Below are positions 37,023 through 48,423 of a stretch of 64,000 nt of DNA, piece by piece (the first letter of the stretch is position 1; every line of letters begins with the position of its first letter). Below the pieces are notes generated by a model. It had not been told where the DNA came from. It did no database searches and saw only the letters and a program-made list of their open reading frames with translations. Source of the stretch: Candidatus Saccharibacteria bacterium CG_4_10_14_0_2_um_filter_52_9 (GTDB lineage: Bacteria > Actinomycetota > Acidimicrobiia > Acidimicrobiales > RAAP-2); NCBI GenBank assembly GCA_903970515.1, contig CAJCJA010000055.1, positions 39,817 to 103,816 of the forward strand, written 5' to 3'. A program made the translations under genes and the position numbers.

Positions 37023-37556
37023 AGAACGTTCCCAACAATCGGTGCATCGCCACGCTCAGCGTGTAGTCCAGCGTCGCCTCGCGAGCCAGACGCTCCTTCA
37101 ACGCAGCGACGTGGATCCACTCGACACTCGCGGCGGTTTCCTCCGGACCTTCGGGATGGCGTCCGACATACTTCGCACCTCGCGCTTCGAAGATGTTCAT
37201 GACTTGATTGGTCCAACCCGGCGACACCATAAATCGGCCCAGGAGTGTCCAGTCGTCGGCGACGCAACCAAGTTCCTCGAGGAGTTCGCGCTTCGCCGCT
37301 TCGAGGGGCACTTCGCCGTCGACGTCGAGTGTCCCCGCTGGGATTTCCAGCACGAACGTGTCGAAGGGCGCGCGGTACTGGCGGATGAAGCCGACTTCGT
37401 CATTGTCGTTGATCGCCAGGATCGACACGGCCCCCCGATGGGTCACCACGTCACGATCAAAGGTGGCGCCGCCGTGTTGCACCGAACGTCGTTCGACGTC
37501 GAAAACGAAGGATTGGAGCAATGGTGTTCGCTGGACGACGCGAAACGAATCGCTCA

Positions 37557-37557
<1 letters not shown>
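37009..37557 (-). CDS. Nudix hydrolase, ADP-ribose pyrophosphatase type
   Basis: The 182-residue product has the Nudix box in EAAKRELLEELG preceded by IPAGTLDVDGE, as in ADP-ribose pyrophosphatases. FMVSPGWTNQVMNIF is the family's downstream loop. The GTG shares one base with the pyrG stop (TAGTG); the much longer open frame upstream lies inside pyrG. It sits between pyrG and xerD, as in many actinobacteria and firmicutes. Confidence 0.9.
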
Positions 37558-39218
<1,661 letters not shown>

Positions 39219-39266
39219 TCATCCACGGATACCCATCATATCGAACAAGAGACGAAATTCCGTCTA

Positions 39267-40856
39267 TTACCGCGATGTTTCAAGGAGTTGTGACGCGAGC
39301 GCCTTCGCTTCGTCGCTCATTTGGTCGCCCGCGAGCATTCTCGCTATTTCGTTCACCCGCTGTTCGCCGACGACCGGGCGAAGAGTGGTTGAGGTGACGC
39401 CCTGTGTCGTCGACTTTTCGATGACGAAGTGATGGTCAGCCTTCGCCGCGACGGACGCCAGGTGTGTGACCGCCAGCACCTGTTGACGCTGACCCACTTC
39501 GTAGAGACACTGCCCGATTTGCTGGGCGACTTGCCCACCGACGCCGGCGTCGATCTCGTCAAAGACAGCGACCACGTCCTCATGGGCGGTCTCGAGCGAG
39601 AGCGCGAGCAGGACCCGACTCAACTCACCCCCACTCGCGAGTGATTGCAGCGGTCCTTCGGGAAGTCCGGGATTCGGGGTGAAGAGGATCTGGGCATCGG
39701 TACCGTCGTCGCCATCAACGACGAATCGAAGGAGGGCGTTCGGTAACGCGACCCGCGGCAAGTGTCGGCGAACCGCGTCGGTCAATTGCACGCAGGCGAA
39801 CTCACGCTCTCTCTTCGCCTTGCGCGCCAAATCGCGTTCCCGCGCCTCAAGGTCGCTGATCTCGGTATCGAGAGTGCTGAGACGTGCCGTTGCTTGTCCT
39901 AGTGCGCTCATACGCTCGTGCATCTGCTCGAGTTGGGACAGCGCGTCGTCCAACGTCCCTCCGTACTTTCTCGCGATGTGTTGGAGTACGGCGACTCGCT
40001 CGTCGAGTTCACGAAAGGCACCCGGATCAATGGCGTCGGGGTCGCTCAGGGCGGCCAAGTCGTGGAGCGCCTCGCGCGCAAGCGATAATGCACTCGACAA
40101 TGCGCTGCGCGCGCCGTCGTAGACGTCACCACTAGGAATCAAGTTGAGGGCGCGCGCAAAACCCGTCAGCACCGCGTCGTCGCGTTCCGAATCCATCTGC
40201 TCGAGGACCCTCATCAACGCTTCTTGTCCGTCACGTAGCGCGCTGAGCCGCGTCAGCGCCTCCAAGGTGTCACTCAATTCATCGGCCGAGGTGATCTTCG
40301 TCGCTTCAATCTCGCCGATTTGGAACGCCAAGAAATCGAGTTCACGCTCCCTCGTTGCTTCATCACCTCCGAGCGCATCGCGAAGTTCGAACGCTTCTCG
40401 CAATGACGTACGAACACCGTCAAGCTCGGCGGTCGAGATATCTCCGGCGGCGTCGATGATTCGAAGGATCTCGCCCCGATTGCGCAACGCCAACGAATCA
40501 TGCTGACCGTGGATCACGACCAACTGCGCGGCAAGGGCCCGCAAGGCGTCCGCACTACTCGGTGCCCCGTTCAAGGTGCTGCGAAGTCGTCCGGTGGAGC
40601 TCGCTTCTCTCGTCAGCACCACCTCATCGCGCCCGTCACGCACGAACACCGCCGCCGCGCGCATATCCGAGTGGGCGGCGTAGCGCGACGTCGCGTTTTC
40701 TTCGCCGAGACAGAGTTCGAGCGCACCTAACAGGAGTGTCTTACCGGCCCCAGTCTCGCCAGTGATGACGTTGAACCCCGGTCCCAGCTCCAACCGGGCG
40801 TCGTCGATGACGCCGAGTCCGTGGGCGAACAATTCGACCAGTTGCGCCTTAGGCAT
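39267..40856 (-). CDS. recN: DNA repair ATPase RecN
   Basis: The 529-residue SMC-like protein acts in double-strand break repair. Walker A is GETGAGKT near residue 37; the signature LASGGELSR and Walker B VVAVFDEIDAGVGG are near the C terminus, with a coiled-coil middle. The ATG at 40856 overlaps the nadK stop by 8 nt; the longer frame lies in nadK. Confidence 0.95.
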   Translation of the reverse strand: MPKAQLVELFAHGLGVIDDARLELGPGFNVITGETGAGKTLLLGALELCLGEENATSRYAAHSDMRAAAVFVRDGRDEVVLTREASSTGRLRSTLNGAPSSADALRALAAQLVVIHGQHDSLALRNRGEILRIIDAAGDISTAELDGVRTSLREAFELRDALGGDEATRERELDFLAFQIGEIEATKITSADELSDTLEALTRLSALRDGQEALMRVLEQMDSERDDAVLTGFARALNLIPSGDVYDGARSALSSALSLAREALHDLAALSDPDAIDPGAFRELDERVAVLQHIARKYGGTLDDALSQLEQMHERMSALGQATARLSTLDTEISDLEARERDLARKAKREREFACVQLTDAVRRHLPRVALPNALLRFVVDGDDGTDAQILFTPNPGLPEGPLQSLASGGELSRVLLALSLETAHEDVVAVFDEIDAGVGGQVAQQIGQCLYEVGQRQQVLAVTHLASVAAKADHHFVIEKSTTQGVTSTTLRPVVGEQRVNEIARMLAGDQMSDEAKALASQLLETSR

Positions 40857-41658
40857 GTCCCTCTCGAAGACTTTCGCGAAGTCGAAAGCCCAGCTCAAAA
40901 CTTCGCGTCGCCACCACTCGCACCGGCATAGGGCTCTTTCGCACTTCGATTGCTTGTCCGGGTTCCAGTGATCCAATGGTGTGACCGTCGGCGACGATGA
41001 CCGCGGGTTTGTCGTCAACCACGAGCCGCACTACTTTCTCCCCGTCGACGACGATCGAACGGTCGATGGTGAAGTGCGGAGCGATGGGGGTCAACACCAT
41101 GGCTGGCAAAATTGCGTCGAGGACGGGTCCACCCGCGGAGAAGTTGTAGCCCGTGCTCCCCGTGGGCGTCGCGACCATCACGCCATCGGCGGAGTAGGTG
41201 AGGAACGTGTCGTCATCGATGAAGGTGCGCACCCGCACCATGTGGCCCGCGTGAGCGCGCTCGACCACCACCTCGTTGAGGGCGAACTCCTCCGACTTCT
41301 CTCCCACGACCGAAAATCGCAACGCCAAGCGCTCAACGACCTGATTATTGACGAGCGCGTCGTTCACGCTTTCGACGATCTCGGTCGAGGGGACATTCAA
41401 CAAGAATCCGAGGCGCCCCAGGTTGACGGCGAGCACGCGCGCACCGTATTCGTGAGCGAGGCGCGCTGATTGCAGGAACGTGCCGTCGCCGCCAAGACTC
41501 ACGACGAGGGTGTCCGAGGACATCGCAGGTATCTGGTCCTGGTCCAAGAAATGCAGGTCCGACGAAACACCATTGTTCGCGAGAGATTTCGACGCCTCGC
41601 GGGCGAGTTCTATCGCGTCGAATCGATTGGAAAATACGCTGAAGAGTAACTGTGGCAC
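40849..41658 (-). CDS. nadK: NAD kinase
   Basis: The 269-residue enzyme phosphorylates NAD. SLGGDGTFLQSARL is the GGDG motif and NLGRLGFL and TPTGSTGYNFSAGGP are conserved substrate loops. GTG at 41658 with GAGG 6 nt upstream is preferred over an ATG at 41709. The nadK-recN order is widespread in actinobacteria. Confidence 0.94.
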   Translation of the reverse strand: MPQLLFSVFSNRFDAIELAREASKSLANNGVSSDLHFLDQDQIPAMSSDTLVVSLGGDGTFLQSARLAHEYGARVLAVNLGRLGFLLNVPSTEIVESVNDALVNNQVVERLALRFSVVGEKSEEFALNEVVVERAHAGHMVRVRTFIDDDTFLTYSADGVMVATPTGSTGYNFSAGGPVLDAILPAMVLTPIAPHFTIDRSIVVDGEKVVRLVVDDKPAVIVADGHTIGSLEPGQAIEVRKSPMPVRVVATRSFELGFRLRESLREGHA

Positions 41659-41780
41659 CGTGCACCTCGTGTGCCTATGGTACTGACAACGGTCGTAGAA
41701 ACGTTGCACACGCCTTATTCGCGAAAACAGCGGTGACGTGACAATGTGGAACGCGAGCGTCTTTTCTCAAGGGGTCCACT

Positions 41781-42371
41781 ATGTTCCACGACATTCCCGA
41801 CGAAGTTTCCGCGGTGATGACCGAACTCGAACAACGCGACGAGCAAGATCGTGGCGACGGCACGGCACAGATTGAACGTTTGCGCCAGATTCCCCGCGAG
41901 ACAGGACAGTTCCTCGCTCTCCTCGCCGCATCCTCCCCGGACGGTGCCTGGATCGAAGTGGGTACGAGCGCGGGCTATTCGGCCTTGTGGCTGTCATTCG
42001 CGTGTCGTATTCGCTCCCAACAACTGGTCACCTACGAGTTCGACGGAGCCAAAGTGCAACGAGCGAAGAAGACCTTTGAACGGGCCAAGGTGCACGACGT
42101 CGTGACCTTGGTGGAAGGCGACTTTCTCGACCACGCCACTGAAATTCGTCGCGTGGGCTTCGCGTTCCTCGACGCCGAGAAAGACGTGTACGAGCGTTGT
42201 TATGAACTAATCGTTCCCCAACTCGTTACCGGCGGCGTGCTGGTCGCCGACAACGTCATCTCGCACGCGAAGGACCTGGCTACGTTTGTTGACCGGGCGC
42301 TCGCTGATCCTCGCGTGGACGCGCTCGTCGTGCCCATTGGCAAAGGGGAACTCGTCTGTCGCAAGCGCTAG
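41781..42371 (+). CDS. SAM-dependent O-methyltransferase, family 3
   Basis: The 196-residue product resembles caffeoyl-CoA and catechol O-methyltransferases. WIEVGTSAGYSALWL is SAM motif I, VTYEFDGAKV motif II, and FAFLDAEKDVYERCYE the metal and substrate region. AAGGGG precedes the ATG by 7 nt. Acceptor unknown. Confidence 0.82.
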   Translation: MFHDIPDEVSAVMTELEQRDEQDRGDGTAQIERLRQIPRETGQFLALLAASSPDGAWIEVGTSAGYSALWLSFACRIRSQQLVTYEFDGAKVQRAKKTFERAKVHDVVTLVEGDFLDHATEIRRVGFAFLDAEKDVYERCYELIVPQLVTGGVLVADNVISHAKDLATFVDRALADPRVDALVVPIGKGELVCRKR

Positions 42372-42374
42372 AAA

Positions 42375-42671
42375 CTACGGATTCTCGTCAGGATCGGCCG
42401 GCTCGTAGGTCATGTCAAGTTCGCTCACGTCCTCAAGTTCCGAGCGTTGAAGGACGATTTCGTAACCGTCAATTACCTTGAGCACCCGAACGGCATCGAC
42501 GTGCCCCTTGGAGACGCCGGTCCACTTCGCGCGAGCCTTGGCCCGTGCGGTTTTCACGTCACTCGCGACGACCGTTACCACCTCGTGGTCCTCGCCCATG
42601 CGTCCCGGTGCGGGATCACCACCCAAGAACACTACGTACAATTCGGGTTTTGCCGCGATTTCGTCAGTCAT
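42375..42671 (-). CDS. DUF1543-like small protein
   Basis: The 98-residue protein begins with a beta strand LYVVFLGGDP and has HEVVTVVASDVKTARAKARAKW, given here in parts (HEVVTVVA, KARAKW), which resemble the DUF1543 fold. The C terminus is acidic. No function is known. It converges with the methyltransferase gene 3 nt away. Confidence 0.6.
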   Translation of the reverse strand: MTDEIAAKPELYVVFLGGDPAPGRMGEDHEVVTVVASDVKTARAKARAKWTGVSKGHVDAVRVLKVIDGYEIVLQRSELEDVSELDMTYEPADPDENP

Positions 42672-42938
42672 GGCGCCCCATCATACTGAGGACACCGTGA
42701 GGGAATCGCTGCCGACTTGCTCCGCTCGTCGTCGTCCAAGGCGCCTCAGTCGGTGTGAGAATGTTTCTTCGCGAAGTACGAGCGCAAATGCGTTAACCAG
42801 CAAAACCAGCACTTTCGGCGCCGCCATCGGAGCCTGCTTCAGATGAACCTTCGCGCGTTCCCACGTCGCGAACGTATCACCGCCGAGTGTCCACGTCCAT
42901 CACGGCGCGTCATGACGGGAAGAGCGTCAGCGTGCTAT
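42672..42938. other. 267-bp gap with no gene seen
   Basis: Neither strand has a convincing ORF or RNA gene. It separates two minus-strand genes and should hold the promoter of the DUF1543 gene; TATGAT ends 8 nt before that ATG. Confidence 0.5.
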
Positions 42939-43403
42939 TTACGGTTGAAGACTTGAAAAGGAATGGCGGAAATCGAACACCGACTGGCTCGAACCGTTCG
43001 CACGAAGTTCGCGGACCTTCTCTTCGGCTTCTTCCGTCGTCGGCACGTGACCTTGAGGAATCCACCACAGGGCCAAGGACGACTCGGTCATTACCTCGAA
43101 CCATCTGCGGCGTTGGCGAAGCACCGTGCGGTGTGCGTCGTCATTGACCCATCGACGCAAGTCCTCGAGGGTCTCCCACACGCTCATGTTGACAATGATC
43201 CCTTTCGCCCCGGCGACATCCCATTCGAAAGCGACGATGGAGGTGGCGTTGCCATCGTCATCCTTTAGTCGCCAGACGAAACCCTTCGCCCCTTCGGCAT
43301 CGGTATTCACGTCATCTAACGCAGCGACGAAGCCCTCGAGTTGCGGTGAATCGAGCGGAGCGAGCAGACGGGCGACGTTCACTTGGGCCAAGTGATAGGG
43401 CAC
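42939..43403 (-). CDS. DUF3291 family protein
   Basis: The 154-residue product opens HLAQVNVARLLAPLDSPQL and contains NMSVWETLEDLRRW and VLRQRRRWFE, the hallmark of DUF3291 proteins, which share the dimeric alpha/beta barrel of antibiotic-biosynthesis monooxygenases. The function is unknown. The start is GTG at 43403, divergent from the next gene. Confidence 0.8.
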   Translation of the reverse strand: MPYHLAQVNVARLLAPLDSPQLEGFVAALDDVNTDAEGAKGFVWRLKDDDGNATSIVAFEWDVAGAKGIIVNMSVWETLEDLRRWVNDDAHRTVLRQRRRWFEVMTESSLALWWIPQGHVPTTEEAEEKVRELRANGSSQSVFDFRHSFSSLQP

Positions 43404-43450
43404 GCGAAGTTTCTAGCATCCACTTGCACCGTAGAGCATCCGACCACCGC

Positions 43451-43456
43451 TACGCT
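43451..43456 (+). promoter_or_regulatory. -10 hexamer of the gene at 43464
   Basis: TACGCT, 7 nt, then GTG; no ribosome-binding site. Confidence 0.45.
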
Positions 43457-43463
43457 GGACGTC

Positions 43464-43961
43464 GTGGAAGTGCGGACGCTTCAGCGCAGACTCGAAATCG
43501 TGAACCTCTGGGCAATTTCGCTCTTCGGTCTCTTGGGCGTGGTGATTCTCATCGTCGGTATCGTCAGGACCTCGACGACGCTCATCGTGATGGGCGCACT
43601 CTACGCCGGCGTCACCGCGTGGTACCTACACCACCTTTTGACTCGTGTGGCATCGCACCTGCTTCTCGACACCTCGTCAAATGAGGTCACGTGGCGAACG
43701 CCATTACGCAACGGGAGCTTCGCACTCGAGAGCGTTCGACGCGTGCGCCAGTCCCCCCAACCCGATGTGTATATGTTTGAATTCGATGACGCCAAATCCG
43801 TGCACTTTTGGCACCGTAATCGTGGCGACGACGCCCAATCGTTCTTTCACGAGCTTCGGACTCGAAATTCCTCGACGTCGTTTGATCCTCTCTATGCGAA
43901 TTGCAAGGCGAAGTGGCGTCGAGGCCTTCCAAACGACGACGCCCGCGTGACGACACACTAG
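43464..43961 (+). CDS. Membrane protein with two helices, unknown
   Basis: The 165-residue product has two adjacent membrane segments (about residues 11-32 and 37-56) and a soluble C-terminal domain of about 105 residues resembling a PH-like fold (LLLDTSSNEVTW, LESVRRVRQS, HFWHRNRGDDAQSFFHELR in parts). I do not recognise a named family. Confidence 0.72.
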   Translation: MEVRTLQRRLEIVNLWAISLFGLLGVVILIVGIVRTSTTLIVMGALYAGVTAWYLHHLLTRVASHLLLDTSSNEVTWRTPLRNGSFALESVRRVRQSPQPDVYMFEFDDAKSVHFWHRNRGDDAQSFFHELRTRNSSTSFDPLYANCKAKWRRGLPNDDARVTTH

Positions 43962-44173
43962 CCATACGAGGTCTCGATTCTCACACCCAACTGGTGTATC
44001 GTTTCCAATTGCGCCGGTTCAGGAGCGAGTTTTATTCTCCCTGATCAACATCAGTAAAGTGGGAAACCACCCGTCGTGAACTCAACGTAACGTTGCCATT
44101 CCTATCCAAAGAGATGAATTGATTGAAGTCTCTCCTAGGTCGGAACTTCGTCGAGGAAAGGATACTGTGGCCG
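43962..44173. other. 212-bp gap between convergent genes
   Basis: No ORF, RNA gene or strong terminator hairpin is evident. Confidence 0.45.
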
Positions 44174-46378
44174 TCAGCGAACGTTGAAACGTAGCGACGT
44201 ACGCTGACCGTTCTTGAACACGAACGTCAGCACGTGGATCCCCTGCTTTGCACGAGCGCTCAGGACGAGGCGAACGTCCAGCACGGTGCCAGTGTCCTTC
44301 GTCACCCTCGCGGTTAACCCGGCTTCGTTGGAGATGATCGTTGGTTGGCCATAGAAGTAGTCGCCCGTCACGCTTACGAGCGACACGGACCCCGTTCGCA
44401 CGACCCCGACGACTTGAGCAACCTTTGGCGATTCGACGATGAAGCTCACGGTCGTGGGCGTCGAGCTGACGACCTTATAGTTCGTGTCCGCGGCTTTCGT
44501 GGCGGTGACGATGCAGGTACCAAGGTTCGTGGCGCTGAGCGAGCTACCCGAGATGGTGCAGCCACTCGCCGTGCCATTCGTCACGGCGAACGTCAACGCA
44601 CCAGTGCCGGAACCCCCCGACGTCGTAAGGGTCAACGCTTTGCCGGTCGCACCGGTGGTGGACGTGATACTTAGTGCGCTCTGGGTTGCTTGCGTCACTT
44701 GATAGACCACCGCAGCGCTCGTGACCGGGGCGTAGTTCTGGTCACCGGAATAGATGGCTTCGAGGTAGTCGAGCCCCGTGGGCAGCGTCGTCGCCGTGCA
44801 GGTCGCCGTGTGCGTCGACACGGAAACGGCGACCGTCGAGCAACCGCTCAACGCGACGAAGGTGGCGTTGTTCGTCGACGCCTCAAACAACACGGTGCCC
44901 GTCGCACCAGTGATGAGGGTTGCCGTGATTGACACCGAACTCGCGTACGGGGAACTCGTCGCGGGACTAATAGCGGATATCACCGAGGTGCTGGCGTACT
45001 TCACGGAGTAGGCCAACGCGCTGCTCGTCGATGGAGCGTAGTTCGCGTCACCTGAATAGACCGCTTCGAGGTCGACCGTGCCCAGTGGCAGGTTGGTTGT
45101 CTGGCATATGGCGGTGTTCGAAGAAATCGGAGTGAGCGTGCATCCCGTTATCGCCGTGTACGTCACGCCATTGAGAGAACTCTCGAACTGAACGGTGCCG
45201 GTCGCGCCGGCGGTGACCGACGCGGTGATGGTCGCCGAAGTACCGAAGACGGAAATTCCCGCCGGGGAAACGCTCGAGATCGCCACCGTGCTCGTCGTCG
45301 AGCCTGACACGACGTGGTACGAGTACGCCGTACCCGTTGACGTCGCGTACGTACCGTCACCGGAGTACACCGCATCCAAATACAACGTGCCGACAGGAAT
45401 CGCGGTCGTGGTGCAACTCGCGGAGTTTGACGAGATTGCCTGGCTCGAACAACCCGTGATACCCGAGAAGTTCACGCCGTCCTTCGAGAATTCGAAATTG
45501 ACCGTTCCCGTGGCGCCGGGGGTGACCGACGCCGATACCGTCACCGAGGTTCCGACGAGAACCGGCGAAGCAGGCGTTGCGCCAATACTCGTGACCGCGC
45601 TCGGGGTCGTGCCCGTCGTAATTTGGTAACCAACGGCGCTACTCGTCGAGGAGGCATACGTGGCATCGCCCGAATAGACCGCTTCGACATCGACCGTGCC
45701 CAACGGGAGCGACGTGTTAGACGTACACGTCGCGGAGCCGCTCGAGACGCTCTGGGCGCTGCAGCCGGTAAGGCTCGCGTACGTGCTGCCATTCGTTGAC
45801 GCTTCAAAATTCACGGTGCCCGTCGCGGCGCCCGGAGTTATGGTCGCCGTTAACGAGACCGGCGTGCTCTGATGTTGCGGCGACGCGGGTGTCACTGTCG
45901 TAATCGCTACGGTGCTCGTCGTCGAGCCAGGTGTCACGCGGAAAGCGAACGCCGGGCTCGTTGACGTGATGTAGGTGCCATCGCCCGAGTACACACCTTC
46001 GAGATCGACCGTGCCCAACGGGATGAGCATGTTTGAAGAGCACGTCGCAACTCCGGCGCTGATTGTCACAGCCGAACAGTTGGTAATCGGCGTCCACGTC
46101 GAACCGTTCGGCGACGATTCGAAGTCCACGGTGCCCGTCGCCCCCGATGGAGTCAACGTGGCAGTGATCGTGACGGCCGTGCCCACGACCTGCGGCGAAC
46201 CCGGCGACGTCGCCAGGACCAGCGAACTTGACATATTTGGCGTCGCGGACGCCGGCGTAGACGCAAGGAACGACAACCCTATGACGACCACGAGCGAGAG
46301 CATTCCGGTGCCGATCCGAGTCGTTGGCTTCGCACGAACAAGAAGACGCTGGGCCGTGTTAGTAATTGGATGCCTCAT
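44174..46378 (-). CDS. Secreted protein with five Ig-like repeats
   Basis: The product of about 734 residues has a signal peptide (a hydrophobic stretch ending in ASTPASA) and is presumably exported. Five repeats of about 100 residues follow, each with TGTVxFExSxNG, a central Cys pair (GCS...TC), LPxGTVDLEAVYSGDxxYxxSTS and a final strand, as in bacterial Ig-like domains of group 3. The C-terminal 170 residues contain a different domain (SGGSGTGALTFAVTNGTASGC) and an end rich in beta strands. The ATG at 46378 has AAGGGGAG about 10 nt upstream. It is likely a surface or adhesion protein; no sortase motif is visible. Confidence 0.85.
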   Translation of the reverse strand: MRHPITNTAQRLLVRAKPTTRIGTGMLSLVVVIGLSFLASTPASATPNMSSSLVLATSPGSPQVVGTAVTITATLTPSGATGTVDFESSPNGSTWTPITNCSAVTISAGVATCSSNMLIPLGTVDLEGVYSGDGTYITSTSPAFAFRVTPGSTTSTVAITTVTPASPQHQSTPVSLTATITPGAATGTVNFEASTNGSTYASLTGCSAQSVSSGSATCTSNTSLPLGTVDVEAVYSGDATYASSTSSAVGYQITTGTTPSAVTSIGATPASPVLVGTSVTVSASVTPGATGTVNFEFSKDGVNFSGITGCSSQAISSNSASCTTTAIPVGTLYLDAVYSGDGTYATSTGTAYSYHVVSGSTTSTVAISSVSPAGISVFGTSATITASVTAGATGTVQFESSLNGVTYTAITGCTLTPISSNTAICQTTNLPLGTVDLEAVYSGDANYAPSTSSALAYSVKYASTSVISAISPATSSPYASSVSITATLITGATGTVLFEASTNNATFVALSGCSTVAVSVSTHTATCTATTLPTGLDYLEAIYSGDQNYAPVTSAAVVYQVTQATQSALSITSTTGATGKALTLTTSGGSGTGALTFAVTNGTASGCTISGSSLSATNLGTCIVTATKAADTNYKVVSSTPTTVSFIVESPKVAQVVGVVRTGSVSLVSVTGDYFYGQPTIISNEAGLTARVTKDTGTVLDVRLVLSARAKQGIHVLTFVFKNGQRTSLRFNVR

Positions 46379-46529
46379 TGTCGTGAACTCCCCTTCGCAG
46401 ATGCGATACACACTTTCTTTCGAAGTTTACGAAGACGATCTCATCAATCCCTGTTCTTGAGAGCCCGTTTTGATTGCAATCTGGTTACGTACACCGCGCA
46501 CCTTGCTATCGCTGAACCCAGGGAAGTCT

Positions 46530-47525
46530 CTACGACACCGCGACTAACCAGATTGCGAACGCAACGTAGGCAATGATGAGCGCTGCACCGGCGCGACGAT
46601 TAAGTCCACTAAGGGCAAAAGCCATGATGAGCACCGCAAGAGTCAGTACGAGGTAACTCAGCGCCGTGAGTTCGCCAGGGAAATTTGGTGGTCCCAGTCC
46701 GATGATTGAGCCCGGAATTAGAAGACCGGCGACGACGTTGAGATTGTTGCTGTTGAGCGCAGTACTTAGGGCGGCCGCGCCTCTGCCCCTCGCTGCCAAG
46801 TACACGGCGGCGACGACGTTGGGAAGGCTGGTGACCGCCGCGAGTATCAGGGCACCGATGATGACGTTCGCGATATGAAAATGGTGCCCAAGATGCGAGG
46901 CGCCTCGTTCCATCGCCACACTCGCAATGACGACGATGATGAGCGCCGCCGGCGCCAAGAATATGTCGCGCCCTTTCGCCCGCGTCGGTCGTATGGCGAT
47001 CGCCAGCTCTATCTCCTCTTCATCGATGGCTTGAGCAATCCATCGCGCAACGCCCTTAGGAAGATGGAAGTGGAAAAGTGCGTCGCGCCGTACGCCAAGC
47101 CCTACGAAGAGGACGCCAAGAAGTATCGCGCACGTGCCAAGGGACGCACTGGCGTCGAGGGTCCCAAAGGCGCTCAAGGTGGCGCATAACGCGATGACCA
47201 TGGCGATCACACCTGCGAAGACCACGACGCGCCGATGTAACGCGATGAATCCCGCGACGATGGCGCCTAGTCCGAGCAGAGCAGCGAGATTGAAGACGTT
47301 CGACCCGATGACGACGCCCGCGCCGATGCTGCGCTCGTGCTGTCCAATGGCAGCAATCGCCGAAGTGATCTCCGGTGCGTCAGCGGCGAGTGCAACCACG
47401 ACGCCCAGTAAGGCTTCGGAGAAGCCGAACCTCTCCCCTATTCGCTCGAGACGAGTGACGAGCAGCCAACTCGTCGCGAGACTGACGAGTGCACCGACCA
47501 CGAATGCGAAATACCAGAGTGCCAC
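46530..47525 (-). CDS. Sodium/calcium exchanger family membrane protein
   Basis: The 331-residue antiporter has about ten membrane segments and two inverted halves. The alpha repeats appear as VALAADAPEITSAIAAI and AAVTSLPNVVAAVYLAARG; the first carries the Asp/Glu-rich ion site of CaCA exchangers in a divergent form. A cytoplasmic acidic loop (IDEEEIELAIAI) separates them. The start is GTG at 47525 with AAGGAAA 8 nt upstream. The transported ion is not certain. Confidence 0.8.
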   Translation of the reverse strand: MALWYFAFVVGALVSLATSWLLVTRLERIGERFGFSEALLGVVVALAADAPEITSAIAAIGQHERSIGAGVVIGSNVFNLAALLGLGAIVAGFIALHRRVVVFAGVIAMVIALCATLSAFGTLDASASLGTCAILLGVLFVGLGVRRDALFHFHLPKGVARWIAQAIDEEEIELAIAIRPTRAKGRDIFLAPAALIIVVIASVAMERGASHLGHHFHIANVIIGALILAAVTSLPNVVAAVYLAARGRGAAALSTALNSNNLNVVAGLLIPGSIIGLGPPNFPGELTALSYLVLTLAVLIMAFALSGLNRRAGAALIIAYVAFAIWLVAVS

Positions 47526-47703
47526 GACGGTTTCCTTCTCAGAATCACAACGTGCCGACCCGTCTTCCCGGCTCTCCGCCCTCAAAGGTACTCGAAACGT
47601 GCCGACGGTTCGAGGACGAGTACCCTTCGAGGACTCTACGAAACGTGACGTTCAGAAAATGCGGTAATCAACGCCAACGTACTCGCCTCAGAAGTGATTT
47701 CCC

Positions 47704-48276
47704 CTATTGTGCCGAGAGTCTCGGCGTCGAACGGTTCTCAACCGCGGTGACGTCGACGACGTTGCCGGAGTGACACGCATTGAATGATTCATGCAGTGAG
47801 AAGTCACCGGTCGAGCTTGGCGAAGATGGCAATTGGAGGAGAAGATTCGTCACGTCACAATCCCTCTCGTCACTCGATTTCACGAATGAATCAGTTTGAT
47901 ACGTGAGTCCGAAGGCGACGACGCTGCCGGGACCGATGGCGAGCAACCTTGGAGGAATCGATGAATACACCGATGCGTGATGATGAACGCTCACGTACGT
48001 GTCGAGTTTGGTGTTCGTAAAGAAGGTCAGGCCCGGATAGCCTTCCATGCCACACGTGACGGACCCGATATTGGTCAATCGGAACGTTTGGAGGACCTGT
48101 CCATTAGAGAGGTCCGAGGTACTCACGTCGACCTTGACCTCGTTTGCAGTGCACGCCGACAGTTGCGGTGGACTTGCCCCCGCGACTTGCACCATTGACG
48201 GTCCCACCCAAAGAAGCGAACCGACGGAGAACATCGCGATCGAAGATCGCAAAAATATTTTCTTACGAAGCCCCAT
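47704..48276 (-). CDS. Secreted DUF4232-like protein
   Basis: The 190-residue product has a signal peptide (MGLRKKIFLRSS, hydrophobic core, AGAS cleavage region) and a C-terminal domain starting CTANEVKVDV with TNIGSVTCGMEGYPGLTFF, the DUF4232 pattern common in actinobacterial secreted proteins. Function is unknown. ATG at 48276 follows TATACT by 6 nt; an upstream frame to 48318 is less likely. Confidence 0.75.
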   Translation of the reverse strand: MGLRKKIFLRSSIAMFSVGSLLWVGPSMVQVAGASPPQLSACTANEVKVDVSTSDLSNGQVLQTFRLTNIGSVTCGMEGYPGLTFFTNTKLDTYVSVHHHASVYSSIPPRLLAIGPGSVVAFGLTYQTDSFVKSSDERDCDVTNLLLQLPSSPSSTGDFSLHESFNACHSGNVVDVTAVENRSTPRLSAQ

Positions 48277-48282
48277 AGGCGG

Positions 48283-48288
48283 AGTATA
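48283..48288 (-). promoter_or_regulatory. -10 hexamer of the DUF4232 gene
   Basis: TATACT, 6 nt, then ATG. This is the closest match to the TATAAT consensus in the leaderless set. Confidence 0.6.
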
Positions 48289-48423
48289 AGCAATTACTTC
48301 AGTCATTCGTTCGAGCAAGAAAAATACCAGACGCCCGTTCCCGTCCGTCGGCGACGCGTGCGATGTGCTCCACCTCTCGCCCGAGATAGCGCCACTGAAC
48401 CGAGGGGCGTTGAGAACGAAGTT

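Noticed and set aside
42672..42938. A hidden small gene in the gap before DUF1543
   Set aside because: All frames are short or start without a plausible signal; composition gives no support.
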